Positions 36,604 to 47,034 of a stretch of 64,000 nucleotides of DNA are shown here, piece by piece. The position numbers and the translations under genes were made by a program. Under the pieces are notes generated by a model. It did no database searches, was not told the DNA's origin, and worked only from the letters and a program-made list of their open reading frames with translations. The DNA lies in NCBI RefSeq assembly GCF_030646845.1, contig NZ_JAUSLE010000007.1:1-64000 (forward strand). The letters run 5' to 3'. The stretch is from Rhodoferax sp. GTDB lineage: Bacteria; Pseudomonadota; Gammaproteobacteria; Burkholderiales; Burkholderiaceae_C. Position 1 is the stretch's first letter. Each line of letters starts with the position of its first letter.

Positions 36604-37371
36604 ATGACCCTGCGCGTCCAAAACAAATCCATCATCGTGACCGGCTCTGGCGGAGGCATTGGCGAAGGCATCGCCAAGCGGCTGGCCGCACAGGGCGCCA
36701 AGGTTATTGTCAACGACATCAATCCAGTGCTTGGCGAAAAAGTCGTCGCCGAGATCTTGGCGACGGGGAATACCGCCTCGTTTTTTGCGGCCGATGTGAC
36801 GAAGTCTGACGACGTCCAGGCTCTGGTGGCCGCCGCGGTTCAGCGTTACGGCAGGTTGGACGTGATGGTCAACAACGCAGGCTGGACGCACCGCAATCGC
36901 CCCGCGCTCGAAGTCAGCGAAGATGAGTTTGACAAGTGCTATGCCGTCAACGTGAAAAGCATCTACCTGTCCACCATTCACGCCACGCCGGTGTTCCGCG
37001 CCCAGGGCGGCGGCAGCTTCATCAATATCGCTTCGACGGCGGGCGTGCGCCCACGCCCCGGCCTGACCTGGTACAACGGCTCCAAGGGCGCGGTGATTAC
37101 CACCTCCAAGTCACTGGCCGCGGAACTGGGACCGGACAACATCCGGGTGAACTGCATCAACCCGGTCTTTAACCCGGATACAGGTCTGGCTGCCGAATTT
37201 GCGGGCGGCCCCCTGACCGACGAACGCAAGGCGAAATTTCTCACCAGCATTCCTCTGGGCCGCTTCTCCACGGCGCTGGATGTAGCCAACGCCGTTTTAT
37301 ATCTGGCCAGCGACGAAGCGGCGTTTATCAGTGGCGTATGTCTTGAGGTTGACGGTGCGCGCTGTGTTTAA
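36604..37371 (+). CDS. Short-chain dehydrogenase/reductase
   Basis: A 255-residue classical SDR: cofactor motif [16 protein letters not shown], then [10 protein letters not shown] and the catalytic S-Y-K set ([10 protein letters not shown], then [17 protein letters not shown]), with the usual C-terminal [14 protein letters not shown]. Cofactor preference and substrate are open; the ND after the beta-2 strand (VIVNDINP) suggests NAD. It directly precedes moaA by 26 bp, with no known functional link. Confidence 0.92.
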   Translation: MTLRVQNKSIIVTGSGGGIGEGIAKRLAAQGAKVIVNDINPVLGEKVVAEILATGNTASFFAADVTKSDDVQALVAAAVQRYGRLDVMVNNAGWTHRNRPALEVSEDEFDKCYAVNVKSIYLSTIHATPVFRAQGGGSFINIASTAGVRPRPGLTWYNGSKGAVITTSKSLAAELGPDNIRVNCINPVFNPDTGLAAEFAGGPLTDERKAKFLTSIPLGRFSTALDVANAVLYLASDEAAFISGVCLEVDGARCV

Positions 37372-37397
37372 CTCTGGCGCCATGCGCGATTACATCC

Positions 37398-38558
37398 ATG
37401 ACTGAACGCCACACGCCGCGCGTCGTGCCGCTGATTGACCAGCGCTCGGCGTCCCTGCTCACCCCCGCTGCGGCCTTGGCGCCGAAGACCCGCATCGCGG
37501 CAACCGGCCTGCTTTCCGACACGCTGGGGCGGCCCCTGCGCGATTTGCGCATCAGTGTGACGGACCGCTGCAATTTCCGCTGCAACTACTGCATGCCGAA
37601 GGAAATCTTTGACAAAGACTACAGCTACCTGCCGCACGGCGACCTGCTGTCGTTTGAGGAGATCACCCGAATAGCCAAAGTTTTTGTGGCCCACGGTGTG
37701 CAAAAAATCCGACTCACTGGCGGCGAACCCCTGCTGCGCAAGAACATTGAGTTGCTGATTGAACAACTGGCGGCATTGCGCACGGTCGAAGGCCGTCCGC
37801 TGGATCTGACGCTCACCACCAACGGCTCGCTGCTGGCCCGCAAAGCCCGGGCCCTCAAGGCGGCGGGCCTGCAACGCGTGACGGTGAGCCTGGACGGGCT
37901 GGATGATGCGGTGTTTCGCAGCATGAATGACGTGGACTTTCCCGTGGCCGACGTGCTGGCAGGCATTGAAGCGGCGCGTGACGCCGGTCTGGGTCCGATC
38001 AAGATCAACATGGTGGTCAAGCGCGGCACCAATGAGCACGAAATTCTCCCCATGGCGCGGCATTTCAAGGGCAGCGGCATAGTGCTGCGCTTCATTGAGT
38101 ACATGGACGTGGGAGCCACCAATGGCTGGCGCATGAACGAGGTGCTGCCTTCAGCGGATGTAGTCAAACTCATCCACGCCGAACTGCCACTGGTGCAACT
38201 CGACCCGTCTTCTCCAGGCGAGACCGCCGAGCGCTGGGGCTATGCAGACGCTTCGGGTCAGCACGACAAGGCAGCGGGTGAAATCGGCGTCATCAGCAGT
38301 GTGACGCAGGCGTTCTGCGGTGACTGCAACCGCGCCAGACTGTCGACCGAAGGCAAACTGTATCTGTGCCTGTTCGCCGCCCAGGGCTATGACCTGCGTT
38401 CACTGGTTCGTGCCAAAGAATCGGACACTGATCTGGCTTCTGCCGTGGGTCATATCTGGCAGGGCCGCACGGATCGTTATTCTGAACTGCGAAGCGCCAT
38501 GGCGCCCGATGGCGGGACCGGGGTCCGACGGGTCGAAATGAGCTACATAGGAGGGTGA
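37398..38558 (+). CDS. moaA: GTP 3',8-cyclase (molybdenum cofactor step 1)
   Basis: A radical SAM enzyme that with MoaC turns GTP into cyclic pyranopterin monophosphate. The N-terminal cluster is [15 protein letters not shown] (CxxxCxxC), and the C-terminal cluster is in [20 protein letters not shown]. The C-terminal GG needed for function is present near the end (SYIGG). The 386-residue length is slightly above usual because of a 40-residue N-terminal extension. Operon with mobA (1 bp apart) and moeA. Confidence 0.95.
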   Translation: MTERHTPRVVPLIDQRSASLLTPAAALAPKTRIAATGLLSDTLGRPLRDLRISVTDRCNFRCNYCMPKEIFDKDYSYLPHGDLLSFEEITRIAKVFVAHGVQKIRLTGGEPLLRKNIELLIEQLAALRTVEGRPLDLTLTTNGSLLARKARALKAAGLQRVTVSLDGLDDAVFRSMNDVDFPVADVLAGIEAARDAGLGPIKINMVVKRGTNEHEILPMARHFKGSGIVLRFIEYMDVGATNGWRMNEVLPSADVVKLIHAELPLVQLDPSSPGETAERWGYADASGQHDKAAGEIGVISSVTQAFCGDCNRARLSTEGKLYLCLFAAQGYDLRSLVRAKESDTDLASAVGHIWQGRTDRYSELRSAMAPDGGTGVRRVEMSYIGG

Positions 38559-38559
38559 C

Positions 38560-39189
38560 TTGATCAACCCGAATGACATTACCGGCCTCATATTGGCCGG
38601 TGGACGTGGCTCCCGCATGGGGGGCGTGGACAAGGGCCTGCAGGCCTTCAACGGCATGCCGCTGGCCCTGCACACACTGACCCGCCTGCAAATGGGCGGG
38701 GGCGTAGGTCAGATCATGATCAACGCCAACCGCAATCTCGCAGCCTATGAGTCTTTTGGCGCGGCGGTCTGGCCTGATGGTTTGGCCGACTATGCGGGGC
38801 CACTGGCGGGCTTTCTCACCGGGCTTGAACGCTGTGAAACGCCCTTGCTCGTCACCGTGCCATGCGACACACCCTTGTTGCCACTCGATCTCGTACCACG
38901 GCTGGCCCAGGCGCTGGAGTCGGAGGACGCCGATATCGCCATGGCAGCCGCACCTGAAGTCGACAAGGATGGCCATGTGAAGCTCCGCCCCCAGCCTGTC
39001 TTTTGTCTACTGCGCGTGGAGTTGCTGGAAAGCCTGGTGAAGTTCACCCAGGACGGTGGCCGCAAGATTGACGCATGGACTGCCCTGCACAAGACGGTGG
39101 TCGTACCTTTTGATTTGCCCGGTGACGACCCGCGGGCGTTCTGCAATACCAATACGCTGGCGGAGTTGCGCGAACTGGAAAACACCTGA
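38560..39189 (+). CDS. mobA: Molybdenum cofactor guanylyltransferase
   Basis: It attaches GMP to molybdopterin to make the bis-MGD cofactor of DMSO-reductase family enzymes. The nucleotide loop [19 protein letters not shown] lies at residues 10-28 and [19 protein letters not shown] later holds the metal Asp. The start is a TTG with a strong AGGAGG 5 bases upstream; no ATG is available. The length of 209 residues is standard. Middle gene of moaA-mobA-moeA. Confidence 0.93.
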   Translation: MINPNDITGLILAGGRGSRMGGVDKGLQAFNGMPLALHTLTRLQMGGGVGQIMINANRNLAAYESFGAAVWPDGLADYAGPLAGFLTGLERCETPLLVTVPCDTPLLPLDLVPRLAQALESEDADIAMAAAPEVDKDGHVKLRPQPVFCLLRVELLESLVKFTQDGGRKIDAWTALHKTVVVPFDLPGDDPRAFCNTNTLAELRELENT

Positions 39190-39191
39190 GC

Positions 39192-40496
39192 ATGAAAAGC
39201 ATTGCCAGCATCGCAGCTGAGTTGGAAGGCTATGACCCCCAGGCCTTGAGCGCCAGTAATGTCAACGCATTCTTGTCGCGCCTGATCGAGCCCGTCGCTG
39301 ACCATGAAGAGGTCGGAATCTTTCAGGCGTTGGGGCGCGTGTTATCGCAGGACGTGATCTCGCCCATCAGCGTGCCAGCCCACGACAATTCCGCCATGGA
39401 TGGCTATGCCTTTGATGGGGCGCAACTGTCAGCACAAGCGCCCCTTAGCCTAACGGTCGTCGGCACCGCGCTGGCCGGAAAAGCCTGGCCGGGCATCGTC
39501 AAACCGGGTGAGTGCGTGAAGATCATGACGGGCGCCATCATGCCGCCGGGCCTGAACACGGTGGTGCCGCAAGAGTTCGTGACACGCCATATTGAACCGA
39601 CAACCGTGGCGACCGAGGCTGCGACAAAGCCCGAGGTGATCGTTGTCCCTGCAGGTTTATTAACAATTGGCGACAACCGCCGAAAACTTGGCGAAGACCT
39701 CCTGGCGGGCCATCCGGCGCTACAAAAAGGTGAGCTGCTTACGCCCGCTGCGCTTGGGCTCATGGCCAGTTTGGGCATTGAATTGCTGCCGGTATGTCGC
39801 AAACTGCGTGTGGCCTACTTCTCTACCGGAGACGAGATTTTGAGCCTGGGCGAGCCGCCCCGTGAAGGCGCCGTATACGACAGCAATCGCTACACCGTGT
39901 TCGGCTTGCTGACCCGCCTGGGTTGCGAAGTCATCGACATGGGCGTGGTGCGCGATGAGCCTGCCCTGCTGGAGGCGGCATTCATCCGCGCGGCAGGCGA
40001 GGCCGATGCCATCATCACCAGCGGTGGCGTCAGTGTGGGGGAAGCCGACTACACCAAGGCGATGATGAAGAAGCTTGGCGACGTCGCCTTCTGGAAGATC
40101 GCGATGCGCCCCGGGCGCCCGATGGCCGTGGGCCGTATCGGAAAATCGGTACTCTTTGGTCTGCCAGGCAACCCGGTGGCGGTGATGGTGACTTTTCTGG
40201 CGTTCGTACGCCCCGCCCTCCTGAAAATGATGGGCGAAACGGCTGCTTCGCCACCGCTGCTCAAGGCGCGCAGCCTGGAGGCCCTGCGCAAGAAACCGGG
40301 CCGTACCGAGTACCAGCGCGGCACCGTAACCACCGCGCCCGACGGCTCACTGCGCGTCAGAACCACGGGCAACCAGGGCTCGGGCGTGCTGAGTTCAATG
40401 GTCAGGGCCAACGGCCTGATCGTGTTGCATCACTCGCAGGGCAATGTGACTGTGGGCGACGAAGTCGATGTGATGATGTTTGACGGCGTGATCTGA
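39192..40496 (+). CDS. moeA: Molybdopterin molybdenumtransferase
   Basis: It inserts molybdate into adenylated molybdopterin. Family marks are PAHDNSAMDGYAFDGAQL near residue 60, IMTGAIMPPGLNTVVPQE, AYFSTGDEILSLGEPPREG, and ITSGGVSVGEADYTKAMM with the conserved MRPGRPMAVG and GLPGNPVAVMVTF. The length of 434 residues is slightly long. It starts 2 bp after mobA. The stop is nearly adjacent to the convergent RND pump gene. Confidence 0.95.
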   Translation: MKSIASIAAELEGYDPQALSASNVNAFLSRLIEPVADHEEVGIFQALGRVLSQDVISPISVPAHDNSAMDGYAFDGAQLSAQAPLSLTVVGTALAGKAWPGIVKPGECVKIMTGAIMPPGLNTVVPQEFVTRHIEPTTVATEAATKPEVIVVPAGLLTIGDNRRKLGEDLLAGHPALQKGELLTPAALGLMASLGIELLPVCRKLRVAYFSTGDEILSLGEPPREGAVYDSNRYTVFGLLTRLGCEVIDMGVVRDEPALLEAAFIRAAGEADAIITSGGVSVGEADYTKAMMKKLGDVAFWKIAMRPGRPMAVGRIGKSVLFGLPGNPVAVMVTFLAFVRPALLKMMGETAASPPLLKARSLEALRKKPGRTEYQRGTVTTAPDGSLRVRTTGNQGSGVLSSMVRANGLIVLHHSQGNVTVGDEVDVMMFDGVI

Positions 40497-40497
40497 T

Positions 40498-43400
40498 TCA
40501 GGTCACATCCGACGCAGCCCGCGGGGTCACAAGCGCTGGTTCAGTCCGGGGACCGGGAGCCAGTTTGCGGGCCAGCAGCGTGTACATGGTGGGCACCACA
40601 AAGATCGTGAGCAGAGTGCCCAGGCTCATGCCACCCACAATCACCCAGCCAATCTGGCGGCGACTCTCGGCCCCCGCGCCAGTAGCCAATGCCAGCGGCA
40701 AAGCGCCCAACACCATGGCACCGGTCGTCATCATGATGGGGCGCAGCCGCTGCGAGGCCGAGCGCTTGATGGCCTGCAGCGTGTCCAGCCCCTGCTCGCG
40801 CAACTGGTTGGCAAACTCCACGATCAAAATGCCGTGTTTGGTTATCAGACCCACCAGCGTGATCAGGCCGATCTGACTGAACACGTTCAATGTTCCACCC
40901 GACCACTTCAGGGCCAGCAGAGCACCGGCCATGGACAGCGGCACGCTCAGCAGAATCACAAACGGGTCCACAAAACTCTCAAACTGCGCAGCCAGGACCA
41001 AGAAGATGAACACCAGAGCCAAAACAAAAACCAGGGAGAGTGAATCCGCCGACTTGCGGAACTCGCGACTGATGCCGTTCAAATCCGTGGCATAGCCAGG
41101 TTTGAGCACTTTTTTGGCTGTGGCGTCCATGAAGTCGAGTGCTTCGCCCACCGAATAATTGGAGGACAGGTTGGCGGTGATAGACGCCGAGCGGCGCTGC
41201 CCAAAATGGTTGAGTTCGCGGGGAACCACCACCTCGCTGATCTTCACCAGAGCGGAGAGCGGAATCATGGCATCGCCCTTGCCGCGCACGAAAATCTTCT
41301 CAATATCGTCGGGCGTTTCGCGGCCGCTCGGGTTGGTCTGCACAATCACGTCATATTGCTCGCCACCGCGTTTGTAACGGGTCACATTGCGACCACCGAG
41401 CATGGTCTCCACCGCCCGGGCAATCAAGTCCACTCCCACACCCATGTCGGCGGCGCGTTCGCGGTCTACTTCCAGTTTGATCTCCGGCTTGTTCAGCCGC
41501 AGATCGGTGTCCACCTGCACAAAGCCCGGATTCTTGGCCAACTCAGCCTGGAATTCCCGCACGGCCTGGGACAAGTTCTGATAACTGTCCGATGTGATGA
41601 TCACATAGTTAATTGGCCGCTCACGAAAGCCCTGCCCCAGCGAAGGCGGTGTGATCGGAAACGCCGTCACGCCCGACAAGGCAGACACCCGTGGTGTCAT
41701 CTCGCGCGCCATCTCCTGGGTTGTCCGTTTGCGTTCCTCCCAGGGCTTGGCGCGAAAGAAGATGCTGCCCTGCGCGACCGTCGGGTTGCCGACATTCGCG
41801 AATATGCGGTCAAACTCCGGGTAGCTCTGGCCAATATTCTCGATCGCCCTGGCGTACCGGTTGGTGTAGTCAAGTGTCGCGCCGTCCGGTGCACTGACCT
41901 GCGCCAGCACCACGCCACGGTCTTCAATCGGGGCCAGTTCGCGCTTGATATCGCCCAGCACCACCCACGACACCACACCACTGCCAACCATCACGATCAA
42001 CACCAGCCAGCGACGTCTGAGCGTCCAGTCCAATACGCGGCCGTAGCCCCGGGTCACGGCTTGCAGGACACCTTCCATGCCCCGGTCGAAACGGGACGGA
42101 TTGGGGTTGTGTCTGAGCAGCAATGAAGACATCATCGGCGACAGCGTCAGCGCCACAATGCCCGACACCACCACTGCTCCGGCCAAAGCCAGGGCAAATT
42201 CGGTGAACAGCCGTCCGGTGCGACCGGGCGCAAACGCCAGCGGCGCATACACTGCCACGAGGGTCATGGTCATTGCAATAATCGCAAAGCCCACCTCGCG
42301 GGCGCCCTTGATTGCCGCCTGGAAAGGCGCCATGCCTTCTTCAATATGCCGATAGATATTCTCCAGCATCACGATGGCGTCATCCACCACCAGGCCAATG
42401 GCCAGCACCAAGGCCAGCAAGGTGAGCGTGTTCACGCTGAAACCGGCCAGAGCCATCAGCGCAAATGAGCCAATCAGCGAAACAGGTATGGTGATCAACG
42501 GAATGAGCGAGGCCCGAAGCGTGCGCAAAAACACAAAGATCACCAGTGCCACCAATACAGTGGCTTCCAGGATCGTCTGAAAGACCGCCTTGATCGAACG
42601 GTCGATGAACACCGAATTGTCATTGGCCACATCGATTCGCACACCTGGCGGCAAGTCGCGCTGCACCTTGACCATGAGATCCCGTACACCCCTGGAAAGA
42701 TCCAATGGGTTGGCGGTCGCTTGGCGAACAACGCCCACACCCACGGAATCGCGCCCATTCAGACGCACACTGGAACGCTCATCTGCTGGCGCCTGCTGCA
42801 CACGAGCCACGTCGGCAATGCGCACCGGCAAGCCGTTGACGGTCCGAATCACCACCTGCGCAAACTCCTGTGGACGCCGCAGGTCGGTGGCGGTCGTCAC
42901 GTTGAACTCACGTTGCCTGCTCTCAATGCGCCCGGCAGGCACTTCCAGATTGGAGCGCCGCAAGGCATCCTCAACATCCTGAATGGTGAGCCGAAAGGCC
43001 GCCAGCTTGTCAGGGTCAACCCAGATGCGCATGGCAAACTTGCGCTCGCCGTAAATATTGACTTCAGCCGCGCCGGGCGCGGTCTGCAGCACCGGTTTGA
43101 CCAGCGTGTTGGCCATCTCGGAAAGCTGCAGGGCCGTGTGCGTGTCTGAACTCAGGGCCAGAAAGATCACGGGAAAAGAATCGGCCTCCACCTTCGCGAT
43201 CACGGGCTCATCGATGCCTTGGGGCAGGCGCTGGCGCACGCGCGTGACCTTGTCACGCACATCGGCCGCGGCCGAGTCGGCATCGCGGGTCAGGGCAAAG
43301 CGGATCGAGATCTGGCTGCGCTCCTGCCGGCTGGTCGAGGTGATCACATCCACGCCTTCAATGCCGGCCAGTGAGTCTTCCAGTACCTTAGTCACCTGAC

Positions 43401-43581
43401 CTTCCATGACCTCGCTGGAGGCACCCGAAAACGCAGTTGAGACTGACACCACGGGTTCATCAATCTTGGGGTATTCGCGCACTGAGAGCCGGTTGAAAGA
43501 CACGGCCCCAATCAGCACAATCAGCAAGGACAGCACGGTGGCAAACACCGGGCGCCGAATGGAGGTTTCAGCCAGTTGCAT
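40498..43581 (-). CDS. RND multidrug efflux transporter
   Basis: A 1027-residue inner-membrane proton-driven pump of the HAE1 type. Marks are the N-terminal IRRPVFATVLSLLIVLIGAV and FNRLSVREYPKIDEPVVSVS. Between membrane helices it has the proton-relay segment LVLAIGLVVDDAIVMLENI with two Asp. A long periplasmic loop and GLVKHGILIVEF-like GLITKHGILIVEFANQLREQ follow. It works with the adaptor gene 18 bp upstream; no outer-membrane factor gene is in the window. It resembles MdtB/MexF-like pumps; drugs cannot be predicted. Confidence 0.93.
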   Translation of the reverse strand: MQLAETSIRRPVFATVLSLLIVLIGAVSFNRLSVREYPKIDEPVVSVSTAFSGASSEVMEGQVTKVLEDSLAGIEGVDVITSTSRQERSQISIRFALTRDADSAAADVRDKVTRVRQRLPQGIDEPVIAKVEADSFPVIFLALSSDTHTALQLSEMANTLVKPVLQTAPGAAEVNIYGERKFAMRIWVDPDKLAAFRLTIQDVEDALRRSNLEVPAGRIESRQREFNVTTATDLRRPQEFAQVVIRTVNGLPVRIADVARVQQAPADERSSVRLNGRDSVGVGVVRQATANPLDLSRGVRDLMVKVQRDLPPGVRIDVANDNSVFIDRSIKAVFQTILEATVLVALVIFVFLRTLRASLIPLITIPVSLIGSFALMALAGFSVNTLTLLALVLAIGLVVDDAIVMLENIYRHIEEGMAPFQAAIKGAREVGFAIIAMTMTLVAVYAPLAFAPGRTGRLFTEFALALAGAVVVSGIVALTLSPMMSSLLLRHNPNPSRFDRGMEGVLQAVTRGYGRVLDWTLRRRWLVLIVMVGSGVVSWVVLGDIKRELAPIEDRGVVLAQVSAPDGATLDYTNRYARAIENIGQSYPEFDRIFANVGNPTVAQGSIFFRAKPWEERKRTTQEMAREMTPRVSALSGVTAFPITPPSLGQGFRERPINYVIITSDSYQNLSQAVREFQAELAKNPGFVQVDTDLRLNKPEIKLEVDRERAADMGVGVDLIARAVETMLGGRNVTRYKRGGEQYDVIVQTNPSGRETPDDIEKIFVRGKGDAMIPLSALVKISEVVVPRELNHFGQRRSASITANLSSNYSVGEALDFMDATAKKVLKPGYATDLNGISREFRKSADSLSLVFVLALVFIFLVLAAQFESFVDPFVILLSVPLSMAGALLALKWSGGTLNVFSQIGLITLVGLITKHGILIVEFANQLREQGLDTLQAIKRSASQRLRPIMMTTGAMVLGALPLALATGAGAESRRQIGWVIVGGMSLGTLLTIFVVPTMYTLLARKLAPGPRTEPALVTPRAASDVT

Positions 43582-43599
43582 GGTGCTCTCCGATACCGC

Positions 43600-44856
43600 T
43601 CAACGACTGGCGGCTGGAGCCGATGCCGATACCGAAGCCGCGACAGATACCGACGCAGACGCTGCACCCTGGGCCGGCTGGCCCAGCGTCACAATGCGCA
43701 GCGGCGTGCCGTCACGCTGCAAACGCTGCTGCCCGGCCACAACCACCGTCTGGCCTTCCGTCAAGCCTCCGGTGATTTCGACCATGCCCTGCTGGCGCAC
43801 ACCCAGCTTCACCTCCTGCCGCAGCGAGACGAATTTGGTGTCTGACGGCAAAGTCGCGGCAACCGTCCCGGGCACCGCTTCCGGCGTCACGACCTTGATC
43901 ACAAACTGGCGCCCACCCTGGGGCACGATGGCTTCTTCAGGCACGACCAGGGCCGATTCATTGACCGAAAAAACGGTGGTTACACGCGCAAACATACCGG
44001 GTCGAAGCGGCGCCAGACTGCCAGATGGACGGACCGCACGTTGCCCACCCTGCCCAGTCTCCCCCAGGGTATTGGGCAGGACCGCACGCACACTGACAGA
44101 CCGGCCGTTGGCGTCCAGTAGTGGATTGATGGCCTCGACGCGCGCCGTGAAGGCCCGTCCCGGAAAGGCATCGAGCGCGAGCTCCACCGGTTGCTGCGGC
44201 TTGAGCTTGCTTTGATAGCGCTCGGGCAGCCGGAAGTCCACATACATGCTGCTGATGTCTTCCAGGTTCACCAGATCCGCGCCGTCTTTCACGTAATCGC
44301 CCACGTTGACGTTGCGGATACCCACCGTGCCATTGAATGGCGCAAGAATGGCCATGCGCGACAGGCGCGCCTGGGACAAGGTCAGTTGCGCCTCGACGAC
44401 CTGCAGATTGGCAGAGCTTTCCTCGACGACCCGCTGCGCCACAAAGTTTTCCGCCACCAGCTCCTGGTTGCGCTTGAGGGCCGCCTGCGCGATCGAGACC
44501 TGTGCCAACGACTGTTTGACCTCGGCCTGCTGCAGGGTGTCATCCAGTTGCACCAGCACTTGACCTTTGCGCACCTGCGCCCCATCGCGAAAGCCCAGCG
44601 ACTTGATTCGCCCGGCGACCTCGGGGCGCAACATCACGCTTTGGCGTGATTGAAGGCTGCCTACTGATTGGGCAGCGTCGCGCAACGCGAGTCTTTTGGC
44701 CTGGGCGACCTCCACACCTGCGACGGTGGACGCGTTAGCGGGCACACCAGCGATCTCCGGGGCACCTTTGGGCTTCGACTGATACCACCAAGCCGCCCCC
44801 GACGCCGCCGCGATACCGATCACTGCAACGACCGGATACAGTATTTTTTTTGCCAT
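43600..44856 (-). CDS. RND efflux periplasmic adaptor
   Basis: A membrane-fusion protein: N-terminal anchor (MAKKILYPVVAVIGIAAASG), lipoyl halves around VMLRPEVAGRIKSLGFRDGA and RMAILAPFNGTVGIRNVNVG, a coiled-coil hairpin between them, and beta-barrel domains (YVDFRLPERYQSKLKPQQPV). The last 25 residues are a low-complexity Ala/Ser/Val tail. I chose the ATG at 44856; the frame continues 14 codons upstream. It is co-transcribed with the pump. Confidence 0.9.
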   Translation of the reverse strand: MAKKILYPVVAVIGIAAASGAAWWYQSKPKGAPEIAGVPANASTVAGVEVAQAKRLALRDAAQSVGSLQSRQSVMLRPEVAGRIKSLGFRDGAQVRKGQVLVQLDDTLQQAEVKQSLAQVSIAQAALKRNQELVAENFVAQRVVEESSANLQVVEAQLTLSQARLSRMAILAPFNGTVGIRNVNVGDYVKDGADLVNLEDISSMYVDFRLPERYQSKLKPQQPVELALDAFPGRAFTARVEAINPLLDANGRSVSVRAVLPNTLGETGQGGQRAVRPSGSLAPLRPGMFARVTTVFSVNESALVVPEEAIVPQGGRQFVIKVVTPEAVPGTVAATLPSDTKFVSLRQEVKLGVRQQGMVEITGGLTEGQTVVVAGQQRLQRDGTPLRIVTLGQPAQGAASASVSVAASVSASAPAASR

Positions 44857-45030
44857 GAACGCGTTTTTTCTCAACGATAGGGAAAGTAAACCCGACAAGA
44901 AAACCAGAACGGTGACATCAGGCTGTCAATGTAGCAGTACCCGCGCGAGCCAGACTACGTAGTGTCCCTGCTTGAATAGGGCCGGAGCCCAACTTTGCAG
45001 ACTCTTTACACCCCCGCGCACGTCGAGGCT

Positions 45031-45480
45031 TCAGCGCTGCCGCAAAGCCTGCTCAACACCCCGGTTGGCCAGCATGTCTGCATGCTCGTTGCCAGGGTCG
45101 CCGTCATGACCCCTGACCCAGCGCCAGTCAATCTTGTGGCCCGATGTCGTGACCAATTCGTCCAGCCGCAGCCACAGGTCGACGTTCTTCACCGGTTGTT
45201 TGGCGGCGGTTTTCCAGCCCCGGGCTTTCCAGCCGGCAATCCACTCCGTCATGCCCTTGAGCACATACTGGCTGTCTACGTGCAGCGTCACGTGGCAGGG
45301 GCGCTTTAAGGCCGCCAGCGCTTCAATGACCGCCGTCATTTCCATGCGGTTGTTGGTGGTACCCATCTCACCACCGAACAGCTCTTTTTGCGTACCCGCC
45401 GATTTGAGCAGCACACCCCAACCACCTGGCCCCGGATTGCCCTTGCAGGCGCCATCGGTGTAAATTTCAATCGTGTTCAA
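45031..45480 (-). CDS. rnhA: Ribonuclease HI
   Basis: It degrades RNA in RNA/DNA hybrids. The four acidic catalytic residues are visible: Asp in [20 protein letters not shown], Glu in [13 protein letters not shown], Asp in [11 protein letters not shown], and the late Asp in [14 protein letters not shown]. The length of 149 residues is standard. It overlaps the methyltransferase stop by 4 bp. The yafS-rnhA pairing is also found in enterics. Confidence 0.95.
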   Translation of the reverse strand: MNTIEIYTDGACKGNPGPGGWGVLLKSAGTQKELFGGEMGTTNNRMEMTAVIEALAALKRPCHVTLHVDSQYVLKGMTEWIAGWKARGWKTAAKQPVKNVDLWLRLDELVTTSGHKIDWRWVRGHDGDPGNEHADMLANRGVEQALRQR

Positions 45481-46265
45481 TCAACGCCTCTCATTTTGTT
45501 GTCATTCAGGGCTTCAGCCCTTACCAAAGTTGCACCATTTGCTACAGAAGCAGGAGCAGATGCAAGCGCTCTGGAAGCCTTCCAGGCCGGGCTCAGCAGC
45601 GTCATGCCGTGCACGCGCTTGACGGCCACCAGGAAATACACGGCGCCCAGAATTGGCCACCAGCGATCACCCGCCCGGTCCATCCACGCAAAACGCTGCA
45701 GCCACTTTTCACTGGAGAGCGATGGCCGGTAACAGCCAAACCGCCCGACTTCCACCTCGAAACCCAGCAGTCGAAGCCAGTCGCGCAAGCGCCAATAGCC
45801 GATGAACTCATCTTGAGGCAAAAACATTTTGCCAAAGCCAAACCGATGGTACAGGTGTGCACGCCGCTGCCGCAGACCCCACAAGCTGACAGGATTCAGA
45901 CCACAGATCACAACCCGGCCCTCCGGCACAAGTACCCGCTCAACCTCGCGCAGGGTGGTGTGAGGGTCGGGCGCCAATTCGAGCGAGTGCGGCAGCACCA
46001 CCAGGTCCAGGCTATTCGCCGGGAACGGCAGGGCCGAGAAATCAGTCACAATGGCCGCCCCAGGCGCCGGAACCTGGGTGGCCAGCCACCGATGCGGCAT
46101 GCGATTGGCGGCCAGGGCGTCCAGTTCGGTCAAACCCAGCTGCAACGCGTGAAAACCAAAAATATCGGCCACGGCCAGATCCAGTTGGGCACGTTCCCAC
46201 GCCAGCAGATAACGCCCAGGTGGCGTCTGAAACCAGTCATGCAAACCTATAATTTGATCGTTCAT
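45477..46265 (-). CDS. SAM-dependent methyltransferase (YafS-like)
   Basis: A 262-residue class I methyltransferase-like protein starting [20 protein letters not shown]. It carries [20 protein letters not shown] and [20 protein letters not shown], the post-motif and motif II regions typical of the UbiE/YafS type. Motif I is weak ([17 protein letters not shown]), so the SAM site may be degenerate. The ATG at 46265 overlaps the gloB ATG on the other strand (CATG). Substrate unknown. Confidence 0.82.
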   Translation of the reverse strand: MNDQIIGLHDWFQTPPGRYLLAWERAQLDLAVADIFGFHALQLGLTELDALAANRMPHRWLATQVPAPGAAIVTDFSALPFPANSLDLVVLPHSLELAPDPHTTLREVERVLVPEGRVVICGLNPVSLWGLRQRRAHLYHRFGFGKMFLPQDEFIGYWRLRDWLRLLGFEVEVGRFGCYRPSLSSEKWLQRFAWMDRAGDRWWPILGAVYFLVAVKRVHGMTLLSPAWKASRALASAPASVANGATLVRAEALNDNKMRGVD

Positions 46266-47034
46266 GAAGTTAATTCCACTACCCGCCTTCACTGACAACT
46301 ACATCTGGATGTTGCATGACGGACATCAAGCGCTGGTGGTTGACCCCGGTGATGCACAACCCGTGCTTGAGGCCCTGCAGCGATTAAGCGTGCGACTGGA
46401 GGCCATTCTAGTCACGCACCATCACCCCGATCACACCGGCGGCGTGAATGCCTTACGCCAGGCCACAGGCGCCAGAGTGTTTGGCCCTGCACGGGAAGTC
46501 ATGCCTGAGCCGCTGACCCGGCTCGCCGGCGACGATCAGCTTCAATCTCTTGGATTGACTTTCGATGTGATCGATGTCCCGGGACACACCGCGGGGCACA
46601 TAGCCTATTTTTGTGCGAACGTGGATGAAGCACCCCTCCTGTTTTGTGGCGACACGCTGTTCAGCGGCGGATGCGGGCGCCTGTTTGAAGGCAGCCCGGC
46701 CCAGATGCTCGCGTCGCTGGACACACTGGCCGCCCTGCCAGGCGCCACACGGGTGTGTTGTACGCACGAATACACCTTGAGCAACCTGAAATTTGCCAGC
46801 GCAGTCGACCCCGACAATGAGGCGCTGGCCGACTACACGGCAAAGGCCCAGTCTTTGCGGGCCCGCCAGCAGCCCACCCTGCCCTCCACCATCCTGCTGG
46901 AGCGTCAGATCAACCCTTTTTTGCGCACCCGCCAAGCCAGCATCATCCAGGCGGCCAAGGCATTTGACGCAACAGCCAGCGACGAGGTGAGCATCTTTGC
47001 CGCTCTTCGCCAATGGAAAAACGAGTACCAATGA
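46264..47034 (+). CDS. gloB: Hydroxyacylglutathione hydrolase (glyoxalase II)
   Basis: It hydrolyses S-lactoylglutathione in methylglyoxal detoxification. It starts KLIPLPAFTDNYIWMLHDG, and the metallo-beta-lactamase site is LVTHHHPDHTGGVNAL with later VPGHTAGHIAYF and CGDTLFSGGCGRLFEG. The C-terminal RQINPFLRT is typical of glyoxalase II. The length of 256 residues is standard. Divergent from the methyltransferase with overlapping start codons; overlaps mltD by 4 bp. Confidence 0.95.
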   Translation: MKLIPLPAFTDNYIWMLHDGHQALVVDPGDAQPVLEALQRLSVRLEAILVTHHHPDHTGGVNALRQATGARVFGPAREVMPEPLTRLAGDDQLQSLGLTFDVIDVPGHTAGHIAYFCANVDEAPLLFCGDTLFSGGCGRLFEGSPAQMLASLDTLAALPGATRVCCTHEYTLSNLKFASAVDPDNEALADYTAKAQSLRARQQPTLPSTILLERQINPFLRTRQASIIQAAKAFDATASDEVSIFAALRQWKNEYQ

